Assembly (NCBI RefSeq): GCF_000332975.1
Contig: NZ_BANR01000010.1
Span: forward strand, 62,001-126,000
Length of the DNA: 64,000 nt
Direction: 5' to 3'
Source: Gordonia aichiensis NBRC 108223
GTDB taxonomy: Bacteria; Actinomycetota; Actinomycetes; Mycobacteriales; Mycobacteriaceae
The notes beneath the pieces are model-generated. The model was not told the origin of the DNA. It did no database searches and saw only the letters and a list, made by a program, of their open reading frames with translations. Every line of letters starts with the position of its first letter. Position 1 is the first letter of the stretch. A program made the translations under genes and the position numbers. Positions 37,718-47,133 of this stretch are shown one piece after another.

Positions 37718-38872
37718 CTACTGCAGCGCTTGCTCCAGGTCGGCGAGGATGTCGTCGATGTCCTCGATGCCGACCGAGAGGCGCACGAGATTCTCGGGAA
37801 CCTCCAGCAGCGACCCGGCGGTCGACGCGTGGGTCATCGCGCCTGGGTGCTCGATCAGCGATTCGATGCCGCCCAGCGACTCGGCGAGCGTGAACACCTC
37901 GGTGCGGGCACAGAACTTCTTGGCGTCCTCGATGCCGCCGGAGACCAGCACCGAGACCATCCCGCCGAATCGCTTCATCTGCTTGGCTGCCACCTCGTAA
38001 CCGGGATGCGACGGATCGCCGGGGTAGAGGACGCGCTCGATCTTGTCGTGGCGGTTGAGGTAGTCGGCGACCTTCTCCGCGTTGTCGCAATGGCGCTCCA
38101 TCCGCACCGCGAGCGTCTTGATGCCGCGCATCGTCAGGTAGGCGTCGAACGGTCCGGGCACCGCACCCGCGCCGTTCTGCAGGAACGCGATGTCGGCGTC
38201 GAGTTGCTCGTCATCGGTGACGAGCGCACCACCGACAACGTCGGAGTGGCCACCGAGATACTTCGTCGTCGAATGCAGCGCGACGTCGGCACCCAGCGCG
38301 AGCGGGCGCTGCAGGTAGGGAGTGGCAAAGGTGTTGTCCACGACCAGCTTTGCCTTGGCCTCGTGCGCGACCTCTGCCAGCCGCTCGATATCACCGACGT
38401 TGAGCAGCGGATTGGTGGGCGTCTCGACCCACACGAGCTTGGTCTTCGGCGTGATGGCCGCACGTACGGCGTCGATGTCGCTGACCGGTGCCACCGAGTA
38501 ATCGATGCCCCACTGGGTGAAGACCTTGTCGATCAGCCGGAAGGTGCCGCCGTAGGCGTCGTTCGGGATGACGAGATGGTCGCCGGGGCGCAGCGATGCT
38601 CGCAGCATCGCGTCGGTGGCCGCCATACCGGAGGAGAAACCGCGCCCGTACGTACCGCCTTCGATGGCTGCGATGTTCGCCTCAAGCGCGCGTCGCGTCG
38701 GATTTCCGGTACGTGCGTACTCGAACCCGTCGCGCAGTCCCCCGACACCGTCCTGTGCGAACGTCGAACTCGCGTAGACCGGCACGTTGACGGCTCCGGT
38801 CCGCGGGTCGGGCTCGTAGCCCGCATGAATGGCATCGGTCGAAAACCCGCGCGGGCGCTGGTACTTCTTCAC
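37718..38872 (-). CDS. metB: Cystathionine gamma-synthase/lyase family enzyme
   Basis: 384 residues, Cys/Met-metabolism PLP family. The PLP lysine is in LHSTTKYLGGHSDVVGG, with YARTGNPTRRALE, SSGMAATDAMLR and VDNTFATPYLQRP as family blocks. GTG 38872 is chosen because AGGAG lies 7 bases upstream. In mycobacteria the orthologue is called MetB and may act as synthase or lyase. With cbs just upstream on the same strand (43 bases) it forms a transsulfuration operon linking homocysteine and cysteine through cystathionine. Confidence 0.93.
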   Translation of the reverse strand: MKKYQRPRGFSTDAIHAGYEPDPRTGAVNVPVYASSTFAQDGVGGLRDGFEYARTGNPTRRALEANIAAIEGGTYGRGFSSGMAATDAMLRASLRPGDHLVIPNDAYGGTFRLIDKVFTQWGIDYSVAPVSDIDAVRAAITPKTKLVWVETPTNPLLNVGDIERLAEVAHEAKAKLVVDNTFATPYLQRPLALGADVALHSTTKYLGGHSDVVGGALVTDDEQLDADIAFLQNGAGAVPGPFDAYLTMRGIKTLAVRMERHCDNAEKVADYLNRHDKIERVLYPGDPSHPGYEVAAKQMKRFGGMVSVLVSGGIEDAKKFCARTEVFTLAESLGGIESLIEHPGAMTHASTAGSLLEVPENLVRLSVGIEDIDDILADLEQALQ

Positions 38873-38915
38873 GTGAGAACTCCTCGCTGAGTGGGAATCT
38901 GGATGCGTGCTGTCG

Positions 38916-40316
38916 CTAGCCCGCGGTGATCGTGGGATGTGTGCTGACGAAGGCCAGCAGATCGTGCCGGGTGATGACCCCGATCGGCTTGCCGTCCTCG
39001 ACGACCATGAGGGCATCGGACTCACCGAGTGCCTTGGTCGCAGCAGATACGGGCTCGCCAGACCCGATCAGCGGGAACGGGTCGCCCATGTGCGCCGACA
39101 CCGGGTCGGCCAGGTTCGCGCGCCCCTCGAAGACGGCCGACAGCAGATCGCGCTCGGTGACCGCGCCCGCGACCTCGCCGGCCATCACGGGCGGTTCAGC
39201 TCCGACGACCGGCATCTGGGAGACACCGTACTCACGGAGCATCTCGATGGCGTCGCGCAACGTCTCCTGCGGGTGGGTGTGGACGAGGTCGGGCAATGTG
39301 CCTGTCTTGCCGCGCAACACATCCCCGACGAGCGGCTCCGGTTTGCCGCCGTCGAGCGGCGTGCGCAGGAATCCGTAACTGCTCATCCACTCGTCGTTGA
39401 AGATCTTGGCCATGTATCCGCGCCCGCCGTCGGGTAGCAGGACCACCACGACGGAATCGGGTCCCTCGCGTTCGGCCACCTGCAGCGCCGCGACGACGGC
39501 CATGCCGCAGGAACCACCGACGAGCAACCCCTCTTCGCGGGCGAGGCGTCGGGTCATGTCGAATGAGTCGGCGTCGGAGACGGCGATGATCTCGTCGGGG
39601 ATGCTCGGGTCGTAGGCCTGCGGCCAGAAATCCTCGCCGACGCCCTCGACGAGATAGGGACGCCCGGTTCCGCCGGAGTACACCGAGCCCTCGGGATCGA
39701 CACCGACGACCTTGACCTTCCCGTCCGACACCTCCTTGAGGTAGCGGCCGGTGCCGGTGATGGTGCCGCCGGTACCGACTCCTGCGACGAAGTGGGTGAT
39801 CTTTCCGTCGGTGTCGCGCCAGATCTCGGGACCGGTGGTCTCATAGTGGCTCTGCGGGCCTGCCGGGTTCGCGTACTGGTTGGGCTTCCAGGCACCCTCG
39901 ACCTCGCGGACCAGCCGGTCGGAGACGCTGTAGTAGCTGTCGGGATGCTCCGGCGCGACGGCGGTCGGACACACGACGACCTCGGCGCCGTAGGCACGCA
40001 GTACGTTGCGCTTGTCCTCGCCCACCTTGTCGGGGCACACGAAGATGCATTTGTATCCGCGCTGCTGCGCGACAAGCGCCAGCCCCACCCCGGTGTTGCC
40101 CGACGTCGGCTCGACGATTGTGCCGCCCGGGCGCAGCTCCCCCGACTTCTCAGCGGCGTCGACCATCCGCACGGCGATACGGTCCTTGCTGCTGCCGCCG
40201 GGATTGAGGTACTCGACCTTGGCGGCGACCAGCCCGGATCCGGGCGAGGTCACGGAGTTGAGCTTGACCAGTGGTGTGTTGCCCACCAGGTCGACGACGT
40301 GATTGGCGATGCGCAT
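38916..40316 (-). CDS. cbs: Cystathionine beta-synthase with C-terminal CBS pair
   Basis: 466 residues. The PLP-binding lysine is in GGSSKDRIAVRMVDAA, then EPTSGNTGVGLAL and FVAGVGTGGTITGTGRYL. Residues about 335-466 are two CBS modules (ETLRDAIEMLREYGVSQMPV, ITRHDLLAFVSTH) that in other members bind adenosyl ligands. It condenses serine and homocysteine to cystathionine. A good ATGGAGG ribosome site precedes ATG 40316. It is the first gene of the cbs-metB pair and divergent from the SGNH hydrolase. Confidence 0.95.
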   Translation of the reverse strand: MRIANHVVDLVGNTPLVKLNSVTSPGSGLVAAKVEYLNPGGSSKDRIAVRMVDAAEKSGELRPGGTIVEPTSGNTGVGLALVAQQRGYKCIFVCPDKVGEDKRNVLRAYGAEVVVCPTAVAPEHPDSYYSVSDRLVREVEGAWKPNQYANPAGPQSHYETTGPEIWRDTDGKITHFVAGVGTGGTITGTGRYLKEVSDGKVKVVGVDPEGSVYSGGTGRPYLVEGVGEDFWPQAYDPSIPDEIIAVSDADSFDMTRRLAREEGLLVGGSCGMAVVAALQVAEREGPDSVVVVLLPDGGRGYMAKIFNDEWMSSYGFLRTPLDGGKPEPLVGDVLRGKTGTLPDLVHTHPQETLRDAIEMLREYGVSQMPVVGAEPPVMAGEVAGAVTERDLLSAVFEGRANLADPVSAHMGDPFPLIGSGEPVSAATKALGESDALMVVEDGKPIGVITRHDLLAFVSTHPTITAG

Positions 40317-40378
40317 GCCTCCATGGTCCCAGAGCGTCGCGAGACGTCCACATTCGACTTACCGCTAAGCTTGCTTCC

Positions 40379-41299
40379 GTGTCCGATTCGCGTCACGTCC
40401 TCCGCGATGTCGGTGCCGCCGCGACCGCAACGGCCGCAGGAGCCGGTGCCACGTGGGCGGCCTACAACGTACTGGTGTGGCAGGCGCAGCAGGCCAGAAC
40501 CACCATCCCGCATCGCACCGACAACGCTCCCAACGGCGACGGCATCTACCTACCCGACGGCAGCGGCCCTCTGCGCGTCACGCGTGAGACCTCGGCCGAT
40601 CTACACCTGACGGTCTTCGGCGACTCCACGGCCGCGGGTCTCGGCGTCGACTCCGCGGACGACACCCCCGGCGTCCGCGTCGCCCGGCGCGTGGCCGCCG
40701 ACACCGGACGCACCATCCGCTACAGCAACAAGGCCATCGTCGGCGCGACGTCGAAGGGCCTCGCCGCGCAGATCGACGCCATGCTCATCGCGGGACACCG
40801 GCCCGACGTGGCACTGATTCTCGTCGGCGCCAACGACGTGACCGCGACCAACGGCATCAGGGCGTCAGCGAACCGTCTCGGCGCTGCAGTCCGTCGACTA
40901 CGCGAGACCGGCGCTGTGGTGGTCGTCGGCACCTGCCCCGATTTCGGGGTCATCACCGCGATCCCCCAACCGCTGCGGTCGGTGCTGCGGATCTGGGGCT
41001 TGCGGCTCGCGGCCCGTCAGGCGTCGGCGGTACGCGGTGCAGGAGGGGTCGCCGTCCCGCTCGCCGATCTGCTCGCCGAGGAATTCAAAGCCGAGCCCGA
41101 CCACATGTTCTCGCCCGACCACTACCACCCGTCTGCAGCGGGATATGAGCTCGCCGCTGCGATACTCACACCACCGGTACTCGAGGAGATCGGCGAGTGG
41201 GGCCCCGCACCATTGCCCGAGCCGCCGGAGATGTCGGAGACCGTACCGACGAGCAAGTTCATGACCCGACTACTCCGTCGTGCACGGACCGTCGCATGA
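40379..41299 (+). CDS. SGNH/GDSL hydrolase, membrane-anchored or exported
   Basis: About 306 residues. An N-terminal hydrophobic stretch ([20 protein letters not shown]) is followed by the SGNH blocks: [13 protein letters not shown] (nucleophile Ser), [12 protein letters not shown] (oxyanion Asn) and [17 protein letters not shown] (Asp and His). GTG 40379 has TAAGCT 8 bases upstream, which fits a leaderless start. M. tuberculosis Rv1075c is the positional equivalent, divergent from cbs. It is probably an envelope lipid esterase. The stop overlaps pxpA by ATGA. Confidence 0.88.
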   Translation: MSDSRHVLRDVGAAATATAAGAGATWAAYNVLVWQAQQARTTIPHRTDNAPNGDGIYLPDGSGPLRVTRETSADLHLTVFGDSTAAGLGVDSADDTPGVRVARRVAADTGRTIRYSNKAIVGATSKGLAAQIDAMLIAGHRPDVALILVGANDVTATNGIRASANRLGAAVRRLRETGAVVVVGTCPDFGVITAIPQPLRSVLRIWGLRLAARQASAVRGAGGVAVPLADLLAEEFKAEPDHMFSPDHYHPSAAGYELAAAILTPPVLEEIGEWGPAPLPEPPEMSETVPTSKFMTRLLRRARTVA

Positions 41300-42057
41300 G
41301 CGCTCGTGTCGATCTCAACAGCGATGTCGGGGAGTCGTTCGGCCGGTGGCAACTCGGTGACGACGACGCGGTGCTCGAGGTGGTCAGCAGCGCCAACGTC
41401 GCGTGCGGATTCCACGCAGGCGATCCGAGCACGCTGGCGCGCACCTGCCGCAGCGCACGCGAGAACGGCGTCCGCATCGGCGCACAGGTGAGTTATCGCG
41501 ATCTCGCAGGCTTCGGGCGACGCTTCGTCGACGCCACGCAGACCGAACTGACCGACGACGTCGTCTACCAGATCGGCGGACTCCAAGCCATCGCCCACGC
41601 TGCCGGAAGCGTCGTCAGCTACGTCAAACCCCATGGGGCGCTGTATAACACGGCCGTGCATCACGAACAGCACGCGCGTGCAGTCGTCGACGCGGTCGCC
41701 GCGGTCGACCCTGCCCTCCCAATACTCGGACTCCCCGGCTCGCTGCTGCTCGAGATCGCTGCTCAACGCGGAGTCCGCACGGTACGGGAGGCTTTCGCCG
41801 ATCGGGCCTATCAGTCCGACGGCACGCTGGTCTCCCGACGCGAGCCCGGCGCCGTCCTCGACGATCCGGAGCTCGTCGCCGAGCGCGTGGTTCGGATGAT
41901 CACCGACGGCGTCGTCGAATCCATCGACGGTCGAGACGTGCGCCTCGACGTCGACTCGGTGTGTCTGCACGGTGACAGCCCTGGGGCGGTGGCGATGTCG
42001 ATCGCGACCCGTGCATCCCTGGTCGCTGCGGGCGTCGAGATAGTTCCGTTCACCTGA
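41296..42057 (+). CDS. pxpA: 5-oxoprolinase subunit A (LamB/YcsF family)
   Basis: 253 residues with the family blocks [60 protein letters not shown] and [11 protein letters not shown]. PxpA acts with the PxpB/PxpC pair in ATP-dependent opening of 5-oxoproline. Here no pxpB or pxpC lies beside it; instead it is coupled (ATGA) to the SGNH hydrolase. The partners are presumably elsewhere or the protein has another role. It overlaps the convergent MFS gene by 8 bases. Confidence 0.9.
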   Translation: MSARVDLNSDVGESFGRWQLGDDDAVLEVVSSANVACGFHAGDPSTLARTCRSARENGVRIGAQVSYRDLAGFGRRFVDATQTELTDDVVYQIGGLQAIAHAAGSVVSYVKPHGALYNTAVHHEQHARAVVDAVAAVDPALPILGLPGSLLLEIAAQRGVRTVREAFADRAYQSDGTLVSRREPGAVLDDPELVAERVVRMITDGVVESIDGRDVRLDVDSVCLHGDSPGAVAMSIATRASLVAAGVEIVPFT

Positions 42058-43441
42058 ATTCCGGCCGGGACGGCAACGCGAGTGCGACGACCGCGCCGAG
42101 CACGGCGAGGACCACCGACCACCAGAAAGCGGCGGCGAACCCCGCACCCACCGAGGCCGCCGACACGACCACCACGGCGAGAATCGCCGTGCCGAACGAT
42201 CCACCGAGTTGCTGCGTGATCCGGGTGAGCATGCTCGTGTCCTGACGGGCGGAATCGGGTACACCGATGAATCCGGCAGCCATGATCGGCGACAGTAACA
42301 ACCCGAGACCGAAACCTCGGAAGAGCAAGGCCACCATCAACCAGAACGGCGATGTACCAGCATCTGCGACTGCGAATGGCACGGTCGCAGCGGCGACGAT
42401 CAGGAATCCGGAGAGCGCCACCCAGCGTCCGCCGAACCGATCGGTGAGCCGACCTGCGAGCCCACGGGTCACGAAGGCGCCGACACCCTGCGGGATCAGA
42501 TAGAGCGCGGCGCGCAGCACCGAGTCGCCATATACCTGTTGAAAGAACAAGGGCAGCAGAAACATTGCGCCGAACGAGGCGATGCCGAACGCGAACAGTC
42601 CAGCAGCCGACGCAGCGACCGCGCGGTGGACAAGAACTCGGATATCGACGATTCCGGCTCGCTGCGACACAACGCCACGTGCCACGAACGCGCCCAGCGC
42701 ACTCGCGCCAAGGAGTACCGGGACCAGCACGCTCACCCGCAACAGGCCCGTATGCGCGTTCGAGAGCCCGAGAAGGACGAGCGCAAGCCCCGGTGCGAGC
42801 AGCAGGAGCCCCACGATATCGAGTCGTGCGTGATGGTCGTCGGCGTCGGCCGTCGAGCGGTCGTCTGGGATGCGGCGTGCGAGATACAACGCGACGGCGA
42901 CGATCGGAACGTTGATCAGGAAAAGCCACCGCCAGTTGAGCCAGTTCAGTATTACGCCGCCGAGCACAGGCCCGAGGATCGGTCCCAACGCCGTCGGCAT
43001 CGACACCAGGGCGATCACCTGCCCGAGTGCGACACCTCGACTCGCCGATACCAGGATCGACGTCATCAGCGGCATGATCAGCCCGGCACCTAGACCCTGC
43101 ACGATACGAAATGCTATGAGCGACGGTGCATTCCACGCCACGGCGCACAGCACGGACCCCAGCAGGAAGATCACCAGCCCCGCGATCCAGGCCGCCCGCG
43201 AACCGAATCGGGTCGCCGCCCAGCCCGCGAGCGGGACCGCGACGGCGAGTGCGAGCAGGTACCCCGTGCTCACCCACTGGATCGTCGACACCGGGACATC
43301 GAGATCCCGGCCGAGGGCCTCGAGCGCGATGGTGACGATCGTCGTGTCGAGGATCGGTGCGATCAGGCCGACGATCACCGCCCACGCAACGCGACGCGTC
43401 GCCGGGTCGATGGTCTGCGCCGGAGACGCTGACACAGGCAT
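42050..43441 (-). CDS. MFS multidrug transporter, DHA2 family
   Basis: 463 residues, about 14 membrane helices. Family marks are [17 protein letters not shown] in helix 1 (the DHA2 motif D1 region), [26 protein letters not shown], and the antiporter motif C region [16 protein letters not shown] strong TAAGGAGG ribosome site precedes the ATG. It is divergent from a TetR gene with -10 boxes inside a shared inverted repeat, so it is a classic repressor-controlled efflux pump. The substrate is unknown. Confidence 0.92.
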   Translation of the reverse strand: MPVSASPAQTIDPATRRVAWAVIVGLIAPILDTTIVTIALEALGRDLDVPVSTIQWVSTGYLLALAVAVPLAGWAATRFGSRAAWIAGLVIFLLGSVLCAVAWNAPSLIAFRIVQGLGAGLIMPLMTSILVSASRGVALGQVIALVSMPTALGPILGPVLGGVILNWLNWRWLFLINVPIVAVALYLARRIPDDRSTADADDHHARLDIVGLLLLAPGLALVLLGLSNAHTGLLRVSVLVPVLLGASALGAFVARGVVSQRAGIVDIRVLVHRAVAASAAGLFAFGIASFGAMFLLPLFFQQVYGDSVLRAALYLIPQGVGAFVTRGLAGRLTDRFGGRWVALSGFLIVAAATVPFAVADAGTSPFWLMVALLFRGFGLGLLLSPIMAAGFIGVPDSARQDTSMLTRITQQLGGSFGTAILAVVVVSAASVGAGFAAAFWWSVVLAVLGAVVALALPSRPEFR

Positions 43442-43466
43442 GACGACCTCCTTAAGAAACAGTTAT

Positions 43467-43504
43467 GTATCTTATTGCAACGCTAGCCCGTCGCGATAAG
43501 ATAC
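43467..43504. promoter_or_regulatory. Divergent promoter/operator of the MFS pump and tetR
   Basis: GTATCTTAT (43467-43475) and ATAAGATAC (43496-43504) are perfect 9-base inverted arms. Extended to 12 bases they match at 11. Each arm contains TAAGAT, a good -10 hexamer, one for each direction. On the right strand the hexamer ends 6 bases before GTG 43509, so tetR is probably leaderless. A TetR dimer at each arm would shut both promoters. Confidence 0.7.
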
Positions 43505-43508
43505 GCAA

Positions 43509-44183
43509 GTGGACCTTGAGGACAATGCGTCGACGACGACCCGACGCCGGGGCGCCGAACTCGAAACAGCAATCCTCGACGCAACGTGGGACCAATTGCT
43601 CGAGCGCGGCTACGCCGGTCTCACGTTCGAGGCGGTCGCCGACCGCGCGGGAACCAGTAGGCCCGTGCTCTATCGCCGGTGGGCGACGCGCGGGGAGTTG
43701 CTACGCGCAGCGGTAGCGCACCGCGGGCGCCAGATCACGGTCGACGTGCCGGATACCGGAAACCTGCGCGATGACGTCCTCGCCGCGCTGCGCGACATGA
43801 ACGCCACCCGCGCAGACTTCGTGGTGATGATGGCGTCGAGCCTCGGTGAGTACTTCGCCGAGGGTGACACCAGTCCACGGGAGGTCCGCGCATTGTTCGT
43901 CGGCGACCGCGTCTCGATCATGCCCACCCTCATCGACCGCGCCATAGCACGTGGCGAGGTCGACCCGGCGCTGGTCACCGAGCGTGCCATCGCGCTCCCG
44001 ACCGACCTCTATCGCTACGAGGTACTCATGTCGCTGGCGCCCGTCCCAGACGATGTGCTGCGCAGCATCGTCGACGATGTCTTCCTTCCTCTCATACAAC
44101 CCGACGGCTGCCGGTCTTCCCCGACAAGCAGGGACCCGTCGAGTGACAAATCCGGCTCATCTGGCGTCGACGACGTGCAGTAA
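43509..44183 (+). CDS. TetR family regulator of the MFS pump
   Basis: 224 residues. The helix-turn-helix is LETAILDATWDQLLERGYAG, LTFEAVADRAGTSRPVLYRR, WATRGELLRAAV. The C-terminal domain resembles TetR_C_16-like ligand domains (RALFVGDRVSIMPTLIDRAI). The Ser-rich end (SSPTSRDPSSDKSGSSG) is probably disordered. The divergent pump gene and the shared inverted repeat indicate local repression relieved by a pump substrate. Confidence 0.9.
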   Translation: MDLEDNASTTTRRRGAELETAILDATWDQLLERGYAGLTFEAVADRAGTSRPVLYRRWATRGELLRAAVAHRGRQITVDVPDTGNLRDDVLAALRDMNATRADFVVMMASSLGEYFAEGDTSPREVRALFVGDRVSIMPTLIDRAIARGEVDPALVTERAIALPTDLYRYEVLMSLAPVPDDVLRSIVDDVFLPLIQPDGCRSSPTSRDPSSDKSGSSGVDDVQ

Positions 44184-44193
44184 CGTGTTTCAC

Positions 44194-45417
44194 ATGACTG
44201 AAGCCGTCATCGTTGCCCATGCCCGCTCCCCGATCGGCCGCGCCGGTAAGGGATCCCTCAAAGACGTCCGGCCGGACGAACTCTCGCGCCAGATGGTTAC
44301 CGCGCTCCTCGCGAAAGTCCCTGAACTCGATCCCAAAGACATCGAGGACATCCACTGGGGCATCGGTCAGCCCGGTGGTCAGGGTGGCTACAACATCGGC
44401 CGTGTCCTCGCCGTCGAGCTCGGATTCGACCACATCCCCGGCGTCAGCGTGAACCGCTACTGCTCGTCGTCGTTGCAGACCACTCGTATGGCACTGCACG
44501 CCATCAAGGCCGGCGAGGGCGACGTCTTCATCTCCGGCGGCGTCGAGAGCGTGTCGAGCTTCGCTGTCTCCGGAGGAGCCGACGGCGCACCGGACTCCAA
44601 GAACCCGATCTTCGACGAGGCCCTGGCCCGCACCGAGCGCACCGCCGAGGGCGGCGCACCGGCGTGGCACGATCCGCGCGAGGACGGTCTATTGCCCGAC
44701 GTCTACATCGCGATGGGTCAGACCGCCGAGAACGTCGCCAGCTTCACCGGCATCTCGCGTGAAGATCAGGACCACTGGGGTGTTCGTAGCCAGAACCGCG
44801 CAGAGGAAGCCATCAAGGCGGGCTTCTTCGAGCGCGAGATCGACCCGGTCACCCTTCCCGACGGCACCGTCGTCAGCACCGACGACGGCCCGCGACCCGG
44901 CACGACCTACGAGAAGATCTCGCAGCTCAAGCCGGTCTTCCGTCCCGACGGAACCGTCACAGCCGGAAACGCCTGCCCGCTGAACGACGGCGCTGCTGCG
45001 CTGGTCGTGATGAGCGACACCAAGGCCAAGGAACTCGGCCTGACCCCGCTCGCACGCGTCGTGGCGACTGCTGCCACCGGGTTGTCGCCGGAGATCATGG
45101 GCCTCGGGCCCATCGAGGCCGTGCGCAAGGTCTTGCGGGTGTCGGGCATGTCGATCTCCGACATCGACCTCTTCGAGATCAACGAGGCGTTCGCCGTGCA
45201 GGTCCTCGGTTCGGCCAACGAGCTGGGCATCGACCACGACAAGCTGAACGTCTCCGGTGGCGCCATCGCGCTGGGCCATCCGTTCGGCATGACCGGTGCA
45301 CGCATCACCACCACGCTGCTCAACAACCTGCAGACCCACGACAAGACCTTCGGCATCGAGACGATGTGCGTCGGCGGTGGGCAGGGTATGGCGATGGTGC
45401 TCGAGCGCCTGAGCTGA
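44194..45417 (+). CDS. fadA: Acetyl-CoA C-acyltransferase (thiolase)
   Basis: About 407 residues. The acyl-accepting Cys is in VNRYCSSSLQTTRMA, with NEAFAVQVLGSANE, GGAIALGHPFGMTGAR (catalytic His) and MCVGGGQGMAMV (second Cys) completing the active site. ATG 44194 has TAACGT about 8 bases upstream, suggesting a leaderless start. It catalyses the last thiolytic step of beta-oxidation or the reverse condensation. Its position matches M. tuberculosis fadA3 (Rv1074c). A strong hairpin follows. Confidence 0.94.
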   Translation: MTEAVIVAHARSPIGRAGKGSLKDVRPDELSRQMVTALLAKVPELDPKDIEDIHWGIGQPGGQGGYNIGRVLAVELGFDHIPGVSVNRYCSSSLQTTRMALHAIKAGEGDVFISGGVESVSSFAVSGGADGAPDSKNPIFDEALARTERTAEGGAPAWHDPREDGLLPDVYIAMGQTAENVASFTGISREDQDHWGVRSQNRAEEAIKAGFFEREIDPVTLPDGTVVSTDDGPRPGTTYEKISQLKPVFRPDGTVTAGNACPLNDGAAALVVMSDTKAKELGLTPLARVVATAATGLSPEIMGLGPIEAVRKVLRVSGMSISDIDLFEINEAFAVQVLGSANELGIDHDKLNVSGGAIALGHPFGMTGARITTTLLNNLQTHDKTFGIETMCVGGGQGMAMVLERLS

Positions 45418-45437
45418 CCCCACTTCTGGTTCGACGA

Positions 45438-45474
45438 CCGAGGCCCTGCACTCCAGCGGAGTGCAGGGCCTCGG
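45438..45474. terminator. Bidirectional hairpin terminator
   Basis: A 17-bp perfect stem CCGAGGCCCTGCACTCC / GGAGTGCAGGGCCTCGG with an AGC loop lies between the convergent thiolase and Bax-inhibitor genes. One of the clearest structures in the window. Confidence 0.88.
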
Positions 45475-45494
45475 TGTATGTCGTGCTGGAACTA

Positions 45495-46358
45495 CTAGTT
45501 GTTGGAATTGAAGTAGCTCAGCAGGCGCAGGATCTCGACGTACAGCCACACCAGGGTGACGGTGAGTCCGAGCGCCACTCCCCAGCCCGCGCGTGACGGA
45601 GCGCCCGCACGGATGAGCCGATCAGCGGCGTCGAAATCGACGAGGAAGCTGAATGCAGCGAGCGCGATGCAGACCAGCGAGAAGATGATCGCGATCGGAC
45701 CGCCGTCGCGCAGCACACCCGCTCCGCCGGTGAACAGCCCGATGATCAGGTTGCCGATCATCAGAACCATCACACCGATGAGTCCGGCGAACAGCATGCG
45801 CGTGAAGCGCGGTGTCACCCGGATGGCGCCGATCTTGTAGACCAACAGCATGCCGAAGAAAACGCCGAACGTACCGAGGACCGCCTGACCGATCAGCGCG
45901 CCCGCGCTGGTGTCGCCGCTGACCATCCAGTTGGCGAACACGAACGAGATCGAACCGACGAAGAGGCCCTCGAACGCCGCGTACGCGAGCACGATGGCGG
46001 GATTGTCCTGCTTACGACCGAACGACGCGACCAACACGAGCACGAGGCCCGCGATCGCGCCGATACCCATGAGCGGGCCGGCCAACGCATTGTTGTAGCT
46101 GCTGATGACATAACTGACGATGGCTGTCACCGTCAGTACGCCGAGCGTGATCGCCGTCTTGGTGACGACGTCGTCGATGGTCAATTGCCGTCCGGCAGCC
46201 TGCGGCGGTGCATACTGCGGCGGGACCTGCTGACCGTACTGGTTGTACATGGCGGCTTGCCCGGCCCCGGCCATGTTGGAACCGAAGCCGGCGTATCCAC
46301 CGGGATTCTGGTTATCGCGGACGACGCCGCGCATCACCGGGTTACTGCTGTCTCGCAC
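45495..46358 (-). CDS. Bax inhibitor-1/YccA family membrane protein
   Basis: 287 residues. A roughly 65-residue Gly/Gln/Pro-rich cytoplasmic N-terminus precedes seven membrane helices, including GVLTVTAIVSYVISSYNNAL, LAYAAFEGLFVGSISFVFAN and VALGLTVTLVWLYVEILRLL. The conserved UPF0005 pattern (GxxxG/Asp residues in FLVDFDAADRLI) is present. AAGGAG precedes GTG 46358. Family members act as pH-gated calcium leak channels or membrane-stress modulators. The M. tuberculosis equivalent lies beside fadA3. Confidence 0.9.
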   Translation of the reverse strand: MRDSSNPVMRGVVRDNQNPGGYAGFGSNMAGAGQAAMYNQYGQQVPPQYAPPQAAGRQLTIDDVVTKTAITLGVLTVTAIVSYVISSYNNALAGPLMGIGAIAGLVLVLVASFGRKQDNPAIVLAYAAFEGLFVGSISFVFANWMVSGDTSAGALIGQAVLGTFGVFFGMLLVYKIGAIRVTPRFTRMLFAGLIGVMVLMIGNLIIGLFTGGAGVLRDGGPIAIIFSLVCIALAAFSFLVDFDAADRLIRAGAPSRAGWGVALGLTVTLVWLYVEILRLLSYFNSNN

Positions 46359-46389
46359 AGGTGCTCCTTTTATGGACGTGTACGTCTCA

Positions 46390-47133
46390 TCAACGGGGAT
46401 CGACCCGTTCGAGTTCCGACTTTACCTTCTCTTGACCAACCGGGGGATCCGACGGCGCGCTCAGTGCGTCGAGGAATCCACGAACCTCGTCGGGTTGGCG
46501 GTAGTCGCGAATCGACAACACAGCACGCCCCAGGCAGACCGAACGGAGGGTCTGTTCGGCGATCGCGAGGTCATCACCCCAGCCCATACCCGGTTTAGCG
46601 ATCATCAGTGACGCCAGCCCGTGCGCCGTGGTCCACAGTTCCAGTACGACGTCGCGCACTTCGTCGTCCCGGAACATGCCCGCGTCTGCGAGTTCGCTGA
46701 CGGTTCCGGTGAGTCGGACGAACGCCGACGCCGCGAGCACCTCGTCGACCTTGGTCCGCTGGTCTGCGGGCGAGACGTGGTGGAACGCCTCGCGGTAGAG
46801 CACCGGGGTGTCGACCGCGAATCGCACGTACGCCATCCCCATTTGCAGAGTCCGCTCCAGCAGGTCATCGATCCCTGCCGACGCCTCGACCAGCTTTTCG
46901 TCGAGTTGCTCGAAGTAGCGTGCGCACACAGCCTCGAGAAGCGCGTCCTTGTCGGCGAAGTGCAGGTAGATCGACGGCGGCGTGACGCCCACACGGTCGG
47001 CCACCGCACGAATCGAGACTGCTGAAGCCGCTTCGGAGTCGAGCAGGAGCGACGTCGCGGCGTCGATGATCTCCTCTGCCAGCAACTCACCCGATCCGCG
47101 GGGCGATCGGGTTCTGCGACTGGTCGGCGTCAC
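46390..47133 (-). CDS. TetR family regulator downstream of the MMPL transporter
   Basis: About 247 residues. Helix-turn-helix: LLAEEIIDAATSLLLDSEAA, VSIRAVADRVGVTPPSIYLH, FADKDALLEAVC. The C-terminal domain is of the TetR_C_13-like type (FVRLTGTVSELADAGMF, ELWTTAHGLASLMI). GTG 47133 is chosen for its GGAGAACA upstream; it then overlaps the end of the MMPL gene by 47 bases on the same strand. This suggests an autoregulated MMPL-tetR operon. Confidence 0.87.
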   Translation of the reverse strand: MTPTSRRTRSPRGSGELLAEEIIDAATSLLLDSEAASAVSIRAVADRVGVTPPSIYLHFADKDALLEAVCARYFEQLDEKLVEASAGIDDLLERTLQMGMAYVRFAVDTPVLYREAFHHVSPADQRTKVDEVLAASAFVRLTGTVSELADAGMFRDDEVRDVVLELWTTAHGLASLMIAKPGMGWGDDLAIAEQTLRSVCLGRAVLSIRDYRQPDEVRGFLDALSAPSDPPVGQEKVKSELERVDPR

